From positions 1-44,298 of the forward strand of contig JAUSJN010000021.1 of the NCBI GenBank assembly GCA_030647325.1: a stretch of DNA of 44,298 nucleotides, written 5' to 3'. The DNA is from Nanobdellota archaeon (GTDB taxonomy: Archaea; Nanobdellota; Nanobdellia; Woesearchaeales; GW2011-AR9). A program made the position numbers and the translations under genes. Shown piece by piece: positions 1-6,811 of the stretch. Position 1 is the stretch's first letter. Each line of letters opens with the position of its first letter. The notes below the pieces were generated by a model. The model saw only the letters and a list, made by a program, of their open reading frames with translations, was not told where the DNA came from and did not search any database.

Positions 1-126
1 TTCCTCGCTGATCAGGCCAGAAAGTTCGTTGATTTTAGCCTTTAACTTTTGCTCTAGTTCATCACTTTTTACCTTGCCGCTATCTAGAATTTTCTGTTTG
101 ATTTCTGCTAAAGGAACCTTATACAT
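1..126 (-). CDS. RPA-type single-stranded DNA-binding protein, N-terminal fragment (partial)
   Basis: Only the first 42 codons are inside the window; the frame stays open to base 1. The start ATG is at 126-124, preceded by a GGGGTGG Shine-Dalgarno-like stretch about 7 nt upstream. The visible peptide begins MYKVPLAEIKQKILDSG and continues into a Lys/Glu-rich helical segment ending ELSGLISEE. This resembles the N-terminal helical region that precedes the first OB fold in many archaeal replication protein A homologues, which coat ssDNA during replication and repair. The assignment rests on N-terminal similarity alone, because no OB fold is visible. It has its own TATA box at 171-180 and is therefore probably transcribed separately from the envelope operon upstream. 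Confidence 0.55.
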   Translation of the reverse strand, partial: MYKVPLAEIKQKILDSGKVKSDELEQKLKAKINELSGLISEE

Positions 127-170
127 TGCAACCACCCCTAATAAGAAAAGGAGATAAAAATCATTTATAA

Positions 171-180
171 CTATTTATAG
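171..180 (-). promoter_or_regulatory. TATA box for the RPA-like gene
   Basis: On the minus strand the sequence reads CTATAAATAG. With archaeal spacing of about 27 nt, transcription would begin near 149, giving a short leader that contains the GGGGTGG ribosome-binding sequence. Confidence 0.5.
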
Positions 181-198
181 GCTGTAGGATATAACTTA

Positions 199-951
199 CT
201 AATTCATCTCAAAATCCAATCCAGCTTTATACTGCACCGGCACAAACTTCCCTTTTTCAAACACAGCATATTTCTGCGGACTTTCTATACAGAAAGCAAC
301 TTTCCTTCCCTGCTCTGCAAATTGTTCTTGTTTGCAACTACCAAACTTCCAGTATGAAGGTTTCACTTTCTCTAAACAGTCCTGAAGCTGTGGTGCAGAT
401 CTACATTCATTCACTAACTTCTTCGCTTCATCCTGTAATTTGAAATATTCATCGAAATCATAATCTACATCAACTCTAAAGCCTGGATTAAGAGTATAGT
501 ATTGTTCATTTTTCTTGCCCAAAAGCACCTCTCTATCAGTCTTGCCGATCAACTCTTTACCTTGGCGGGATAGGATAAAACTAGCCTCCTTATCGTGCTT
601 TTTATACAAGGTATTAAACTGCTCATTGACTTCCTGATCTACATTGAGGAAACAAAAATCCTTACCTTTATTCCAATAAGTAACTTCTTCTACAGTGCCG
701 CAGGAAGGTGTATCTGTAAATCCGCCCTTAGAAGCCAAAGACAAGACCGTTTTCCTTCCAATCTCCAGGGCTACCTGATCACGGTCCGCCAACTGCTTTT
801 CTGCTTCTACAAAATTATAGTGCAGGAAATCCAACTGCCAGGTTCCCTTTGGTTTAACCCCAAATTCTACTGGAGAGAGTACCGCAAACGCTAAAGCAAA
901 GATGACCACGATCCCGATCCAGTGAAATAACGCGCCTTTTTTTGATTTCAT
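199..951 (-). CDS. class III signal-like membrane-anchored protein (block A, last gene)
   Basis: About 250 aa. The ATG at 951-949 is preferred over a TTG at 963 because the upstream gene ends at 956 and the peptide then starts MKSKKG, a compact prepilin-like basic leader. It is followed by one hydrophobic helix (ALFHWIGIVVIFALAFAVL). The remainder is predicted to be extracytoplasmic, with four well-spaced Cys pairs or singles (for example CGTVEEVTYWNKGKDFC) and no recognised catalytic motif. Type IV pilin-like class III proteins are processed after KG/RG by a membrane peptidase, which would leave the helix as the assembly or anchor segment. It is the promoter-distal gene of the 12-gene block, 4 nt after its neighbour. 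Function unknown; a minor pilin or envelope subunit is inferred. Confidence 0.7.
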   Translation of the reverse strand: MKSKKGALFHWIGIVVIFALAFAVLSPVEFGVKPKGTWQLDFLHYNFVEAEKQLADRDQVALEIGRKTVLSLASKGGFTDTPSCGTVEEVTYWNKGKDFCFLNVDQEVNEQFNTLYKKHDKEASFILSRQGKELIGKTDREVLLGKKNEQYYTLNPGFRVDVDYDFDEYFKLQDEAKKLVNECRSAPQLQDCLEKVKPSYWKFGSCKQEQFAEQGRKVAFCIESPQKYAVFEKGKFVPVQYKAGLDFEMN

Positions 952-955
952 TATG

Positions 956-1450
956 TTATCCAAATAGCTTGATCACAATATTTTTTTTATTTCCTATGCC
1001 ATCTATATTAGTTAAATACAATGCTCCCTTCTCGTTACCCAAAAAGACTACATTGTTGTAGGATAATAACGGTTCCGGCTCCTCTTCCGTCCCATAGGAG
1101 ACAGAATCATATACTGCTACCCCTCCTTCTAGGTGCTGTTGCTCAAAATAGGTCTGCATCTTTTCTGTGAAAAGAGTTTCATCATCGGCGTTCACGGCTG
1201 AAATAATGAGGTCTTTCATCATCACTTCTTTGTTATCCAGTAAAGCCGGCGAATTGACCAGATTCAAAAGCGCTTCCTGGCCGTAGAAGGAAGCTATCCT
1301 TTCCGAAGTTCGCTCCGCCTTGTCGCTGGCATCGGTACGCAAAATCACCACCGCAAAAAATCCCAGCATGGAAAGTATCAATACAAAGGAAAGTAGATCA
1401 GTAAAATCATCCATAAGGCCCTTTTTATTTTTAATCAGTGATCCTGCCAT
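956..1450 (-). CDS. class III signal-like membrane protein (block A)
   Basis: About 164 aa. I place the start at 1450 because a GAGGAT Shine-Dalgarno sits 5-6 nt upstream and the preceding gene stops at 1452; the longer frame would begin at 1471. The N-terminus MAGSLIKNKKGLMDDF carries a KKG junction followed by acidic residues and a hydrophobic helix (residues about 20-38). The C-terminal part is a predicted extracytoplasmic domain containing a Tyr/Glu-rich stretch and ending in NIVIKLFG. It has no cysteines, unlike most neighbours. I do not recognise the soluble part. Tight packing indicates co-translation with the flanking pilin-like genes. Confidence 0.65.
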   Translation of the reverse strand: MAGSLIKNKKGLMDDFTDLLSFVLILSMLGFFAVVILRTDASDKAERTSERIASFYGQEALLNLVNSPALLDNKEVMMKDLIISAVNADDETLFTEKMQTYFEQQHLEGGVAVYDSVSYGTEEEPEPLLSYNNVVFLGNEKGALYLTNIDGIGNKKNIVIKLFG

Positions 1451-1451
1451 C

Positions 1452-1943
1452 TTAAATCCTCGTCTGAACATTTATCACTAATCGCGTAGGTTCAAATCTA
1501 TCTCCATTTCGTACCAAGACTTGCTTATACAAGGTAAAATCCACTTTGTTGAAGAAATTATTACTCGTCAGCAATTTCTTCTTTCCATCAATATTCGGTG
1601 TATAACCTTCCAACTCCAAGGCAAAATTGAAATCGGTAAAACCTTTTTCCGGTTCAGTGCGGTAACATTTGTCCATCCGTTCCTGAGTAAATTTCTGCAG
1701 ATCAATGACTCCGGCAAAGATTCTTCCGGTAGTTGGATCTTGATATGTAAAACATTCTGGGGTGTTGACAAAACGCAGGCTGATAAGCTCCGCACGCAGC
1801 TCCGAGGGAACTTCCACTAACGATCCTTTATATTGCGGAAGAAGGACAAACATCAGGATAAGTGCGGCTACCACCACCATGAACGCAGCAATACCCCAAT
1901 ACATCTGTTTCCTGGTCAGATCAAATATATCATCTTCTCCCAT
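1452..1943 (-). CDS. single-pass membrane protein of block A
   Basis: 163 aa. The N-terminus MGEDDIFDLTRKQMYWGIAAF contains an RKQ junction rather than the usual KKG, then a hydrophobic helix to about residue 35. The rest is a soluble domain with two Cys (ECFTYQ, DKCYR), an FAGVIDLQKFTQERMDKC segment and a basic C-terminus. The acidic N-terminal residues before the helix are unusual for a class III leader, so this member may be an uncleaved anchor or assembly partner. It lies 2 nt after the upstream gene and just before the next start, typical of translational coupling. No family is recognised. Confidence 0.65.
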   Translation of the reverse strand: MGEDDIFDLTRKQMYWGIAAFMVVVAALILMFVLLPQYKGSLVEVPSELRAELISLRFVNTPECFTYQDPTTGRIFAGVIDLQKFTQERMDKCYRTEPEKGFTDFNFALELEGYTPNIDGKKKLLTSNNFFNKVDFTLYKQVLVRNGDRFEPTRLVINVQTRI

Positions 1944-1945
1944 AT

Positions 1946-2386
1946 TTATTTCTCCGGCATCTCTTCAGCAGCTGCCGTGATCAAGCATTCCTGCAATACT
2001 ATTTTTTTCTTTTCTTTAGCTAGGCATAAACGATCCCGGTCTTCCAAAGTCCCGAAAGCCTGATATCCTTCTGGAAGAGAGAAATATCGGATGATTTTCT
2101 GATGTTCTCCTTCTCCTTTGATGAAAACAGTTATGGATCCGGAACTGAGAATAAACGTGTACTGAGAAACATTACCTGGATATTGTACCGTTGCCTCTCC
2201 GGGAGTTCCTATTAACGTGTCTACCATCATCTTGATGTCATCAGCGATGACGATTTTATTAGTCGTTTCCGAACTGGCAAATTTGGAAGCCATGCTAAAG
2301 ATCAAAGCAGCAGAAATAAGGATAATGATGATCTCCAGGATCATCATCAAGGTGGTGATCCCTCTTTTATTCATATTCCTATTCAT
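1946..2386 (-). CDS. class III signal-like pilin-type protein (block A)
   Basis: About 146 aa if read from the ATG at 2386. Further upstream a GTG at 2395 is also in frame, and a third ATG lies at 2374. The leader MNRNMNKRGITTLMMILEI has a KRG junction followed by a long hydrophobic segment with an internal Glu (ILEIIIILISAALIFSMA), reminiscent of the conserved Glu near the start of the mature helix in type IV pilins. The remaining 110 residues form a small predicted extracytoplasmic domain with two Cys (RLCLAKEKKKIVLQECL). It overlaps the end of the preceding gene, so the two are probably co-translated. Specific role unknown. Confidence 0.65.
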   Translation of the reverse strand: MNRNMNKRGITTLMMILEIIIILISAALIFSMASKFASSETTNKIVIADDIKMMVDTLIGTPGEATVQYPGNVSQYTFILSSGSITVFIKGEGEHQKIIRYFSLPEGYQAFGTLEDRDRLCLAKEKKKIVLQECLITAAAEEMPEK

Positions 2387-3062
2387 TGGTTCCACCGTAA
2401 TTGCCGATTAAACGAATGGTATCACTACCTTCTTTGATAAAATATAATACTGACCTTCTATCTATTTCATAATAGCTATACACCACTTTTGATTTTTTAG
2501 CCAAAGCCCGCTCGATCATAAAACCATCAGAACAGGTATATGATTCCACTAATGTTCCTTTACCGATGCTGCAGGTCTCTACTTCTAGATTATAATCAAG
2601 GTCTGTACAGACAACTCTCTTAGGAGTGACCGTAATCTTTCCTTTGAGTTCAAGTTCGATGACACTGACTTTTTCGAAAAGAGTGGTATCAAAATCTGTA
2701 TCCCGGAAAAGGCATAAGCAGTTTTTGGAATCATCACATTGTCCAGGTTTAAGTAGATGGATAGAATAATCATTATTAGGAAGTTTTGCGTCGACCTCGA
2801 CAACGACTTCTTGCGCAGCTTTTTCAAAATATACTATCGCTGTCTCTTCGTCCATGATCAAAAGATCGCTCTTCTGTTCCCCCACCTGCCCGAGCTCAGC
2901 AAAGGTGTCCAATTCCTTCACGAATTCAGAAAAATTATCCTGTGCCTGCTCACTGGTCCTAAAAATACCGGAAACAAGATAACAGGCAGGGATGAAAATC
3001 ATCAGGCATAAGAGTAAGGAAATCAAAAACTGCACCATGATCCCTCTCTTGTTGTGCCACAT
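2379..3062 (-). CDS. class III signal-like membrane-anchored protein (block A)
   Basis: 227 aa starting MWHNKRGIMVQFLISLLLC, a short basic leader with KRG followed by a hydrophobic helix to about residue 30. The extracytoplasmic part has about seven Cys, including CDDSKNCLCLF, VVCTDLDYNLEVETC and SYTCSDG, suggesting disulfide stabilisation outside the cell. The C-terminus YFIKEGSDTIRLIGNYGG may be a beta strand. The start directly follows the upstream stop (TAAATG), so translation is coupled. I recognise no enzymatic signature; a minor pilin or scaffold subunit is an inference from context. Confidence 0.65.
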   Translation of the reverse strand: MWHNKRGIMVQFLISLLLCLMIFIPACYLVSGIFRTSEQAQDNFSEFVKELDTFAELGQVGEQKSDLLIMDEETAIVYFEKAAQEVVVEVDAKLPNNDYSIHLLKPGQCDDSKNCLCLFRDTDFDTTLFEKVSVIELELKGKITVTPKRVVCTDLDYNLEVETCSIGKGTLVESYTCSDGFMIERALAKKSKVVYSYYEIDRRSVLYFIKEGSDTIRLIGNYGGTNE

Positions 3063-3941
3063 TTATTGTTTCCACCACTCGCCACTTAGGCATTTGTAGA
3101 TTTGGTTGTTGCGTAAAATATGGTTTATCCCTTCCTGAGCTTCTCTACAACCATACCAAAATCCTTGATCGCAAATTAAAGATCCGTATTCTGGTTTTGA
3201 TTTCCAGGCCCATTGGAAAAGATTTTTTGGATCACCTTCATTAGGTTTTGACTGATAATCATTGGTTAGATCAACTTTTAGAGGAAGATAACCTTGCAGA
3301 GGAATGATCCTGCCATCAGAAACTTTAGCCTGGCCGCAGTCATTTCCTTCATTATCATCCTCACTGCCCATGATCCAGCATCCATCTTTGAGAGGCTGAA
3401 GATTGAATTCATCATCGCAATCATTATCTTCGCTATGACAATCTACTGCTCCCGTACCGCCGACGAAACCGGTGCAGGCCAACCTGATCGTTCCATCTTG
3501 TGGAAGATCAGGATCATTATCATCATCCCCAAATATTTCTATTGATTGATACCTCTTGGATTGGACTGCTTGTTGAGGTTCTTCTTCGCCACCATGTTCT
3601 ACGGTAATTGTTCCGACGGTAACTTCTCCAGTTATTCCGCAAGGAGGCTCGCTGTTGTACTTCTTTACATCCTCTTGTTTTTGCTCTTCAGCAAATGCGG
3701 CTGGACAGCCATCATACATGGGATCACCAAAAGTGCAAGGGCATTTGTCAAAGAAATTACGGGTGCCATCTTTATCGGCATCACCTTGGATTCCGCCAAT
3801 TTGTGTTCCAACTATCTCACTCTGCTGGAAAAGTCTGGGAACAAGAATTATCACCAAGAGGATAACGATCACTGCTAAAACAATAAGTATCTCTCCTAAA
3901 AGGCCGATCGGGCTTACTCCTTTTTTATTTAGTCGCATCAT
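3063..3941 (-). CDS. pilin-like protein with thrombospondin-type calcium loop (block A)
   Basis: 292 aa. The leader MMRLNKKGVSPIGLLGEILIV combines a KKG junction with VSPI, the pattern seen in many archaeal pilins, then a hydrophobic helix to about residue 38. Residues about 53-80 carry GDADKDGTRNFFDKCPC, an acidic DxDxDG loop with Cys as in thrombospondin type-3 calcium-binding repeats. Further acidic clusters follow (DDDNDPDLPQDG, HSEDNDCDDEF, GSEDDNEGNDCG), and the protein ends in an aromatic-Cys region (CDQGFWYGC, KCLSGEWWKQ). The aromatic-Cys C-terminal pattern recurs in the 1782-aa surface protein of this window, suggesting a shared module. Calcium binding is inferred from the motif. 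Confidence 0.65.
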   Translation of the reverse strand: MMRLNKKGVSPIGLLGEILIVLAVIVILLVIILVPRLFQQSEIVGTQIGGIQGDADKDGTRNFFDKCPCTFGDPMYDGCPAAFAEEQKQEDVKKYNSEPPCGITGEVTVGTITVEHGGEEEPQQAVQSKRYQSIEIFGDDDNDPDLPQDGTIRLACTGFVGGTGAVDCHSEDNDCDDEFNLQPLKDGCWIMGSEDDNEGNDCGQAKVSDGRIIPLQGYLPLKVDLTNDYQSKPNEGDPKNLFQWAWKSKPEYGSLICDQGFWYGCREAQEGINHILRNNQIYKCLSGEWWKQ

Positions 3942-3953
3942 CTCACCTTATTG

Positions 3954-4850
3954 CTATTGTCCGGCAATATCCTCTTCTCCACATAAATCTTGAGCAGTAT
4001 CCAACGTGCCAACATAGATGGAACTGACTTCCCGCTCACTATACGCTTGTTCCACGTTATTGATGTAATCTGGATCAGTTAAATAAGCTTCCCGTCCTTC
4101 AGCGGCTAATCCTCCTGCTGCTCCTAAAAAGACCGCGCCGACAATCCCAGCAGGAGGAAAAAGAATCCCAGCTGCTGTTCCCAGAGCTGCTCCGGTCCAG
4201 AAGGTGCTTTGCTCCTTATTCTTAGGCATCATGGAAATAGCATAACCGTGCTGGGGTAAAATTTCCGGGACTGTAAATACTACTCTTCCCGGTCCGCCGT
4301 GTGCTTGGATGTAATCCAGGTATGTTTTGTTCACTTTAGCATACGTTTTGGTGCGTAAATATTCGTTGATCTCTGCTGCCTCGATAGGGCCGCCAGGAAT
4401 TTCATCCTGGTCGATCAATAGGGAATAGCAATTAAAACAATCATTTTTGCCTAAACCTTCCACCGACAGGGCTTTTAGATATCCTGCGCTGCTAAAACCG
4501 TCTAAGATCTCATCATATCTTCCTTCATTGAACATCCACCAGCAGCGCGCCATCTTATCTGAAACTTCCTTGAGAACTTGTTCCCGCGATCCTGAAATTT
4601 TTTTATCGATAGTCCGGCATAACGGCGGCGCTAATTTCAGTTCAAATCCGGAAGTCTCGCCGACCTGGATCGCAGTTCTTGCCCTTTGAGCGATAGAAGT
4701 CTGGCACAACAATTCTGCTTCCAGATCAGTGGTTTTAGAGGCAAACTGGCCCAAAAGACCGGCGATCAAAAAGAATGAGATCAGCAATAGCGATGCAGTT
4801 ATGATAAACTCCATCCCCAATCCTTTTTTTGATCTTATAGTTAACTGCAT
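3954..4850 (-). CDS. class III signal-like protein with a second Gly/Ala hydrophobic segment (block A)
   Basis: 298 aa. MQLTIRSKKGLGMEFIITAS has a KKG junction with Glu at position +4 of the predicted mature helix, close to the type IV pilin Glu+5. The ATG overlaps the end of the upstream gene by 10 bases, and an AAGGAGA sequence lies about 10 nt upstream. The central soluble region contains an aligned set of Cys (LCRTIDKK, ARCWWMFNEGRYDE, NDCFNCYSLLID). Residues about 218-250 are a second hydrophobic, glycine- and alanine-rich stretch (GAALGTAAGILFPPAGIVGA), which could be a second membrane pass or a membrane-active hairpin. Function unknown. Confidence 0.65.
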   Translation of the reverse strand: MQLTIRSKKGLGMEFIITASLLLISFFLIAGLLGQFASKTTDLEAELLCQTSIAQRARTAIQVGETSGFELKLAPPLCRTIDKKISGSREQVLKEVSDKMARCWWMFNEGRYDEILDGFSSAGYLKALSVEGLGKNDCFNCYSLLIDQDEIPGGPIEAAEINEYLRTKTYAKVNKTYLDYIQAHGGPGRVVFTVPEILPQHGYAISMMPKNKEQSTFWTGAALGTAAGILFPPAGIVGAVFLGAAGGLAAEGREAYLTDPDYINNVEQAYSEREVSSIYVGTLDTAQDLCGEEDIAGQ

Positions 4851-5626
4851 AGTTGCAGTTCTCCTTGATCTATCCTAAATTGGATTGAATTTTTCTCGCC
4901 TAGGCTAAAATAATCATTATCTATGCCGTCATCATCATAATTTGCGACCTTATTGGTGGGGAAGAAACAGACATGCTGGCCATCCGGCGTAAATAACCAG
5001 CCCTCATTTTCAAAGTTATCATTTTCATCATTCACCGTACCAGAATCAAATCCTCCAACACTGATCCTATTCCCATCAGCGCCGGAAGTTCCATACCAGA
5101 TAGTGAGCGAGCTTGCCTCTTTAAAATAAGGATAGTATAATTCTTTTTCGTCTATAAAATGAGTGAAAAAGTTTTTACTTATCCCTCCTTCCCCTGCGAT
5201 AACACACGGTTTCAGCCCTGGGAATTCAGCCGCTAGATCAGCGATGGTCTGTTTTCCTCCTGCTCCGCCAGAGACGGTCAAAAGAGTTTTATCACCACGT
5301 AGATCAAATTCTAAAGAAGTTCCTCCTTCACCCAGATCAGACATAGTTCCAGCATTAGAAAAGCAATTTTTATTTCCTAGCTTTAGCATTCCTTTGATAG
5401 TGTCTCCAAGCAGTATAATCTCTTCTCTATGCGCATCCGGAATGGTCACTTCTGCTTTTTGCTCTTCTAAACCTACGGAAATTTTTGGAAGGACATCTTT
5501 TGCTCCCAAGATCAATCCTTTTGCCTTGTCAAAAAGTCCCTCTTCCGGCCGGAATAATATAGCCAGCACCACGATCAAAACCACTAAGGGTATGAGAAAC
5601 ATGAACACTTTTGAAGCGGTTCCCAT
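4841..5626 (-). CDS. single-pass membrane protein of block A
   Basis: 261 aa, start 2 nt after the preceding small gene. The N-terminus MGTASKVFMFLIPLVVLIVV has one hydrophobic helix but no KG/RG processing site, so it is more likely an uncleaved anchor than a prepilin. The predicted extracytoplasmic domain includes Gly-rich turns (LLTVSGGAGGKQTIADL), a CVIAGEGG segment and an acidic stretch GIDNDYFSLGEKNSIQF near the C-terminus. Cys are few. Position between the tiny pilin-like genes and the larger subunits suggests a structural or anchoring role. Family not recognised. Confidence 0.6.
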   Translation of the reverse strand: MGTASKVFMFLIPLVVLIVVLAILFRPEEGLFDKAKGLILGAKDVLPKISVGLEEQKAEVTIPDAHREEIILLGDTIKGMLKLGNKNCFSNAGTMSDLGEGGTSLEFDLRGDKTLLTVSGGAGGKQTIADLAAEFPGLKPCVIAGEGGISKNFFTHFIDEKELYYPYFKEASSLTIWYGTSGADGNRISVGGFDSGTVNDENDNFENEGWLFTPDGQHVCFFPTNKVANYDDDGIDNDYFSLGEKNSIQFRIDQGELQLCS

Positions 5627-5628
5627 GC

Positions 5629-5775
5629 TTAAAAAAGGTTGAAGAATTTCTCTAGCAACCCCGCTCCCTCTCCTTTAAGTACAAAATAAAGCATCCCGGC
5701 CGCGAAGAAAAAAACTAAGAGAATGATGATCCACACGATGTATTCAAGTTCCGTCGCTCCTCTTTGTGATGCCAT
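5629..5775 (-). CDS. 48-aa Flp/Tad-like mini-prepilin (block A)
   Basis: Short frame from an ATG at 5775 to a TAA at 5629. The peptide starts MASQRGATELEYIVWIIILL, continues as one hydrophobic helix and ends LLEKFFNLF. The segment RG followed by ATELEY fits the Flp/Tad prepilin pattern of cleavage after G with Glu at +5 and Tyr at +6 of the mature protein. Flp pilins are usually 50-80 aa, so a mature peptide near 43 aa is at the small end. It lies in the gap between two clear operon genes, in phase with their spacing (17 nt after one stop, 2 nt before the next start). It could be a major or minor pilin, and it is easily missed because of its size. Confidence 0.65.
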   Translation of the reverse strand: MASQRGATELEYIVWIIILLVFFFAAGMLYFVLKGEGAGLLEKFFNLF

Positions 5776-5792
5776 GCCAATTTTTCGACCAT

Positions 5793-5921
5793 TCACGGTG
5801 ATAACGGTGCAAATTTCTTTTGCAGTCCGTACACGATAATCCCAAACAACAGCAACGCCAGGATGATGATGACGATCAAAGCTATCGTTTCATTCTGCAT
5901 CGCTTTTTTATGCCACTTCAT
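5793..5921 (-). CDS. 42-aa class III mini-membrane protein (block A)
   Basis: ATG at 5921, TGA at 5793-5795. The peptide begins MKWHKKAMQNETIALIVIII, has one hydrophobic helix to about residue 32 and ends QKKFAPLSP. KKA followed by MQNE resembles an archaeal class III cleavage site with a Glu at +4. It starts 4 nt after the upstream gene stops. The paired arrangement with the 48-aa Flp-like protein suggests two small pilin-type subunits made from the same message. No relative is recognised, and the coding call rests on operon position and the membrane-leader pattern. Confidence 0.55.
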   Translation of the reverse strand: MKWHKKAMQNETIALIVIIILALLLFGIIVYGLQKKFAPLSP

Positions 5922-5925
5922 GGTA

Positions 5926-6192
5926 CTACGCAACAGCTTTTTTAATACCTAAACAGCATTCTTGACTTTCTCCGCATTCAAACAATGTTGAGGGAGTGCC
6001 TCCTTCGACGTCACGGCAAGTATCTATATCGACACATTTCCCGCCGGTCGTTTCGCACGCTGACAGCCCAGCTTCCGCTTTCTGTGTGCCACGGCCGAAG
6101 AAGGTAAGCAGCACTACTACTACAATTAACACCAGCAGTGCACCGGCGATGATCCACCACATGTCCGCTTCACCTTTCTTCGTTATCGTCAT
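5926..6192 (-). CDS. small Cys-rich class III signal-like protein (block A)
   Basis: About 88 aa from the ATG at 6192; a longer reading begins at a TTG at 6243 and overlaps the upstream gene. I prefer 6192 because it gives a typical leader, MTITKKGEADMWWIIAGALL, with a KKG junction and a Glu at +1. After the helix comes a compact domain with six Cys in about 40 residues (SACETTGGKCVDIDTC, FECGESQECC), which looks like a disulfide-knotted mini-domain. Such a domain outside the membrane could cap or decorate a filament. Function is unknown. Confidence 0.6.
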   Translation of the reverse strand: MTITKKGEADMWWIIAGALLVLIVVVVLLTFFGRGTQKAEAGLSACETTGGKCVDIDTCRDVEGGTPSTLFECGESQECCLGIKKAVA

Positions 6193-6224
6193 AGCTTGTA
6201 TATCTTCTGCCGTATTCAGCTTAC

Positions 6225-6581
6225 TTAACTTTGCCACACGCAACCGGATCCAGACTCACAAGATTCCTTGCTGTCGCTGAATTCTTTACATCTGTCAATT
6301 TCATCCCTGAAGCTTGATCTTGCAGCATCCCGTTCCTCTTCTGAACTTGTGCCATCATATTGGCTCATGAATGCATTTTCAAAAGATTCTCCCGGTCGGC
6401 ATTGGCCGTAGAAAATTCGCATCTTGAATAACTCAGTTTTAGTCTCTTCACCTACTTTTTGAGTGAATTTACCGGTTTGGCCAGTAAAAATAACCACTAA
6501 AACAACCAGAACGATCAACGCTAAAGCAGCAACAATAATAACATTTATCGGCAAACCTTGCCCTTTCCTTGAAAACATCAT
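6225..6581 (-). CDS. class III signal-like protein, first gene of block A
   Basis: About 118 aa. The start at 6581 is chosen because a GAGGTG Shine-Dalgarno lies 7 nt upstream; the frame extends to an ATG at 6596 that would overlap this ribosome-binding site. The leader MMFSRKGQGLPINVIIVAAL has RKG with Gln at +1, the preferred archaeal prepilin context, followed by a hydrophobic helix. The soluble part is acidic and helical with four Cys (YGQCRPGE, DRCKEF, ESCESGSGCVW). It is promoter-proximal, downstream of a good TATA box, so it heads the 12-gene block. Possible major subunit of the appendage, by position only. Confidence 0.65.
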   Translation of the reverse strand: MMFSRKGQGLPINVIIVAALALIVLVVLVVIFTGQTGKFTQKVGEETKTELFKMRIFYGQCRPGESFENAFMSQYDGTSSEEERDAARSSFRDEIDRCKEFSDSKESCESGSGCVWQS

Positions 6582-6645
6582 TCTCACACACCTCATTTTG
6601 AAACTATAGCACCTGCTATTTCCTTTGAACCAAGAACAAAATTAG

Positions 6646-6655
6646 ATATATAAAT
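6646..6655 (-). promoter_or_regulatory. TATA box of block A envelope operon
   Basis: The minus strand reads ATTTATATAT. Expected transcription start is near 6624, about 43 nt before the first start codon, leaving room for the GAGGTG ribosome-binding site. No comparable box is seen inside the block, consistent with one long transcript. Confidence 0.55.
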
Positions 6656-6691
6656 GTTGCGAAGATTCTAAGTTAATAAAAATTATTTTTT

Positions 6692-6785
6692 AGCGCCGAT
6701 GGCGCAAGACAAACCGGGGGTTGTCCCTTACGGGGTGGTTTGTAGGGCACGGTAACGTGACCGTCTTGCCGCCATGATGGCGTGC
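6692..6785 (-). ncRNA. structured RNA element at the end of block B (terminator, 3' UTR structure or ncRNA)
   Basis: About 94 bases fold into a closed three-way structure. The long outer stem pairs 6693-6697 with 6779-6783, 6699-6704 with 6770-6775 and 6705-6710 with 6763-6768 (17 pairs including one G-U, small bulges only). Inside it, 6711-6715 pairs with 6737-6741, and 6748-6751 pairs with 6756-6759 around a four-base loop. It sits 27 nt downstream of the last block B stop codon and upstream of the block A promoter. On the minus strand it is followed by an A/T run containing TTTTTATT, so the minus strand is favoured, as for a terminator-like or 3'-end structure. A plus-strand RNA is possible because the four-base loop is GTAA, a GNRA loop, on that strand. 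It matches no RNA family I recognise. Confidence 0.5.
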
Positions 6786-6811
6786 AGGAAAGAATAATCA
6801 TCATAACGTCT

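Noticed and set aside
5926-6243. Longer start (TTG at 6243) for the small Cys-rich block A protein.
   Set aside because: It would overlap the upstream gene by 19 bases and bury the class III leader MTITKKG inside a longer soluble N-terminus.
6692-6785. Fluoride or other known riboswitch, C/D box RNA and SRP/RNase P RNA for the structured element.
   Set aside because: The conserved loops or box sequences of those families are absent, and the element is too short for SRP or RNase P RNA.
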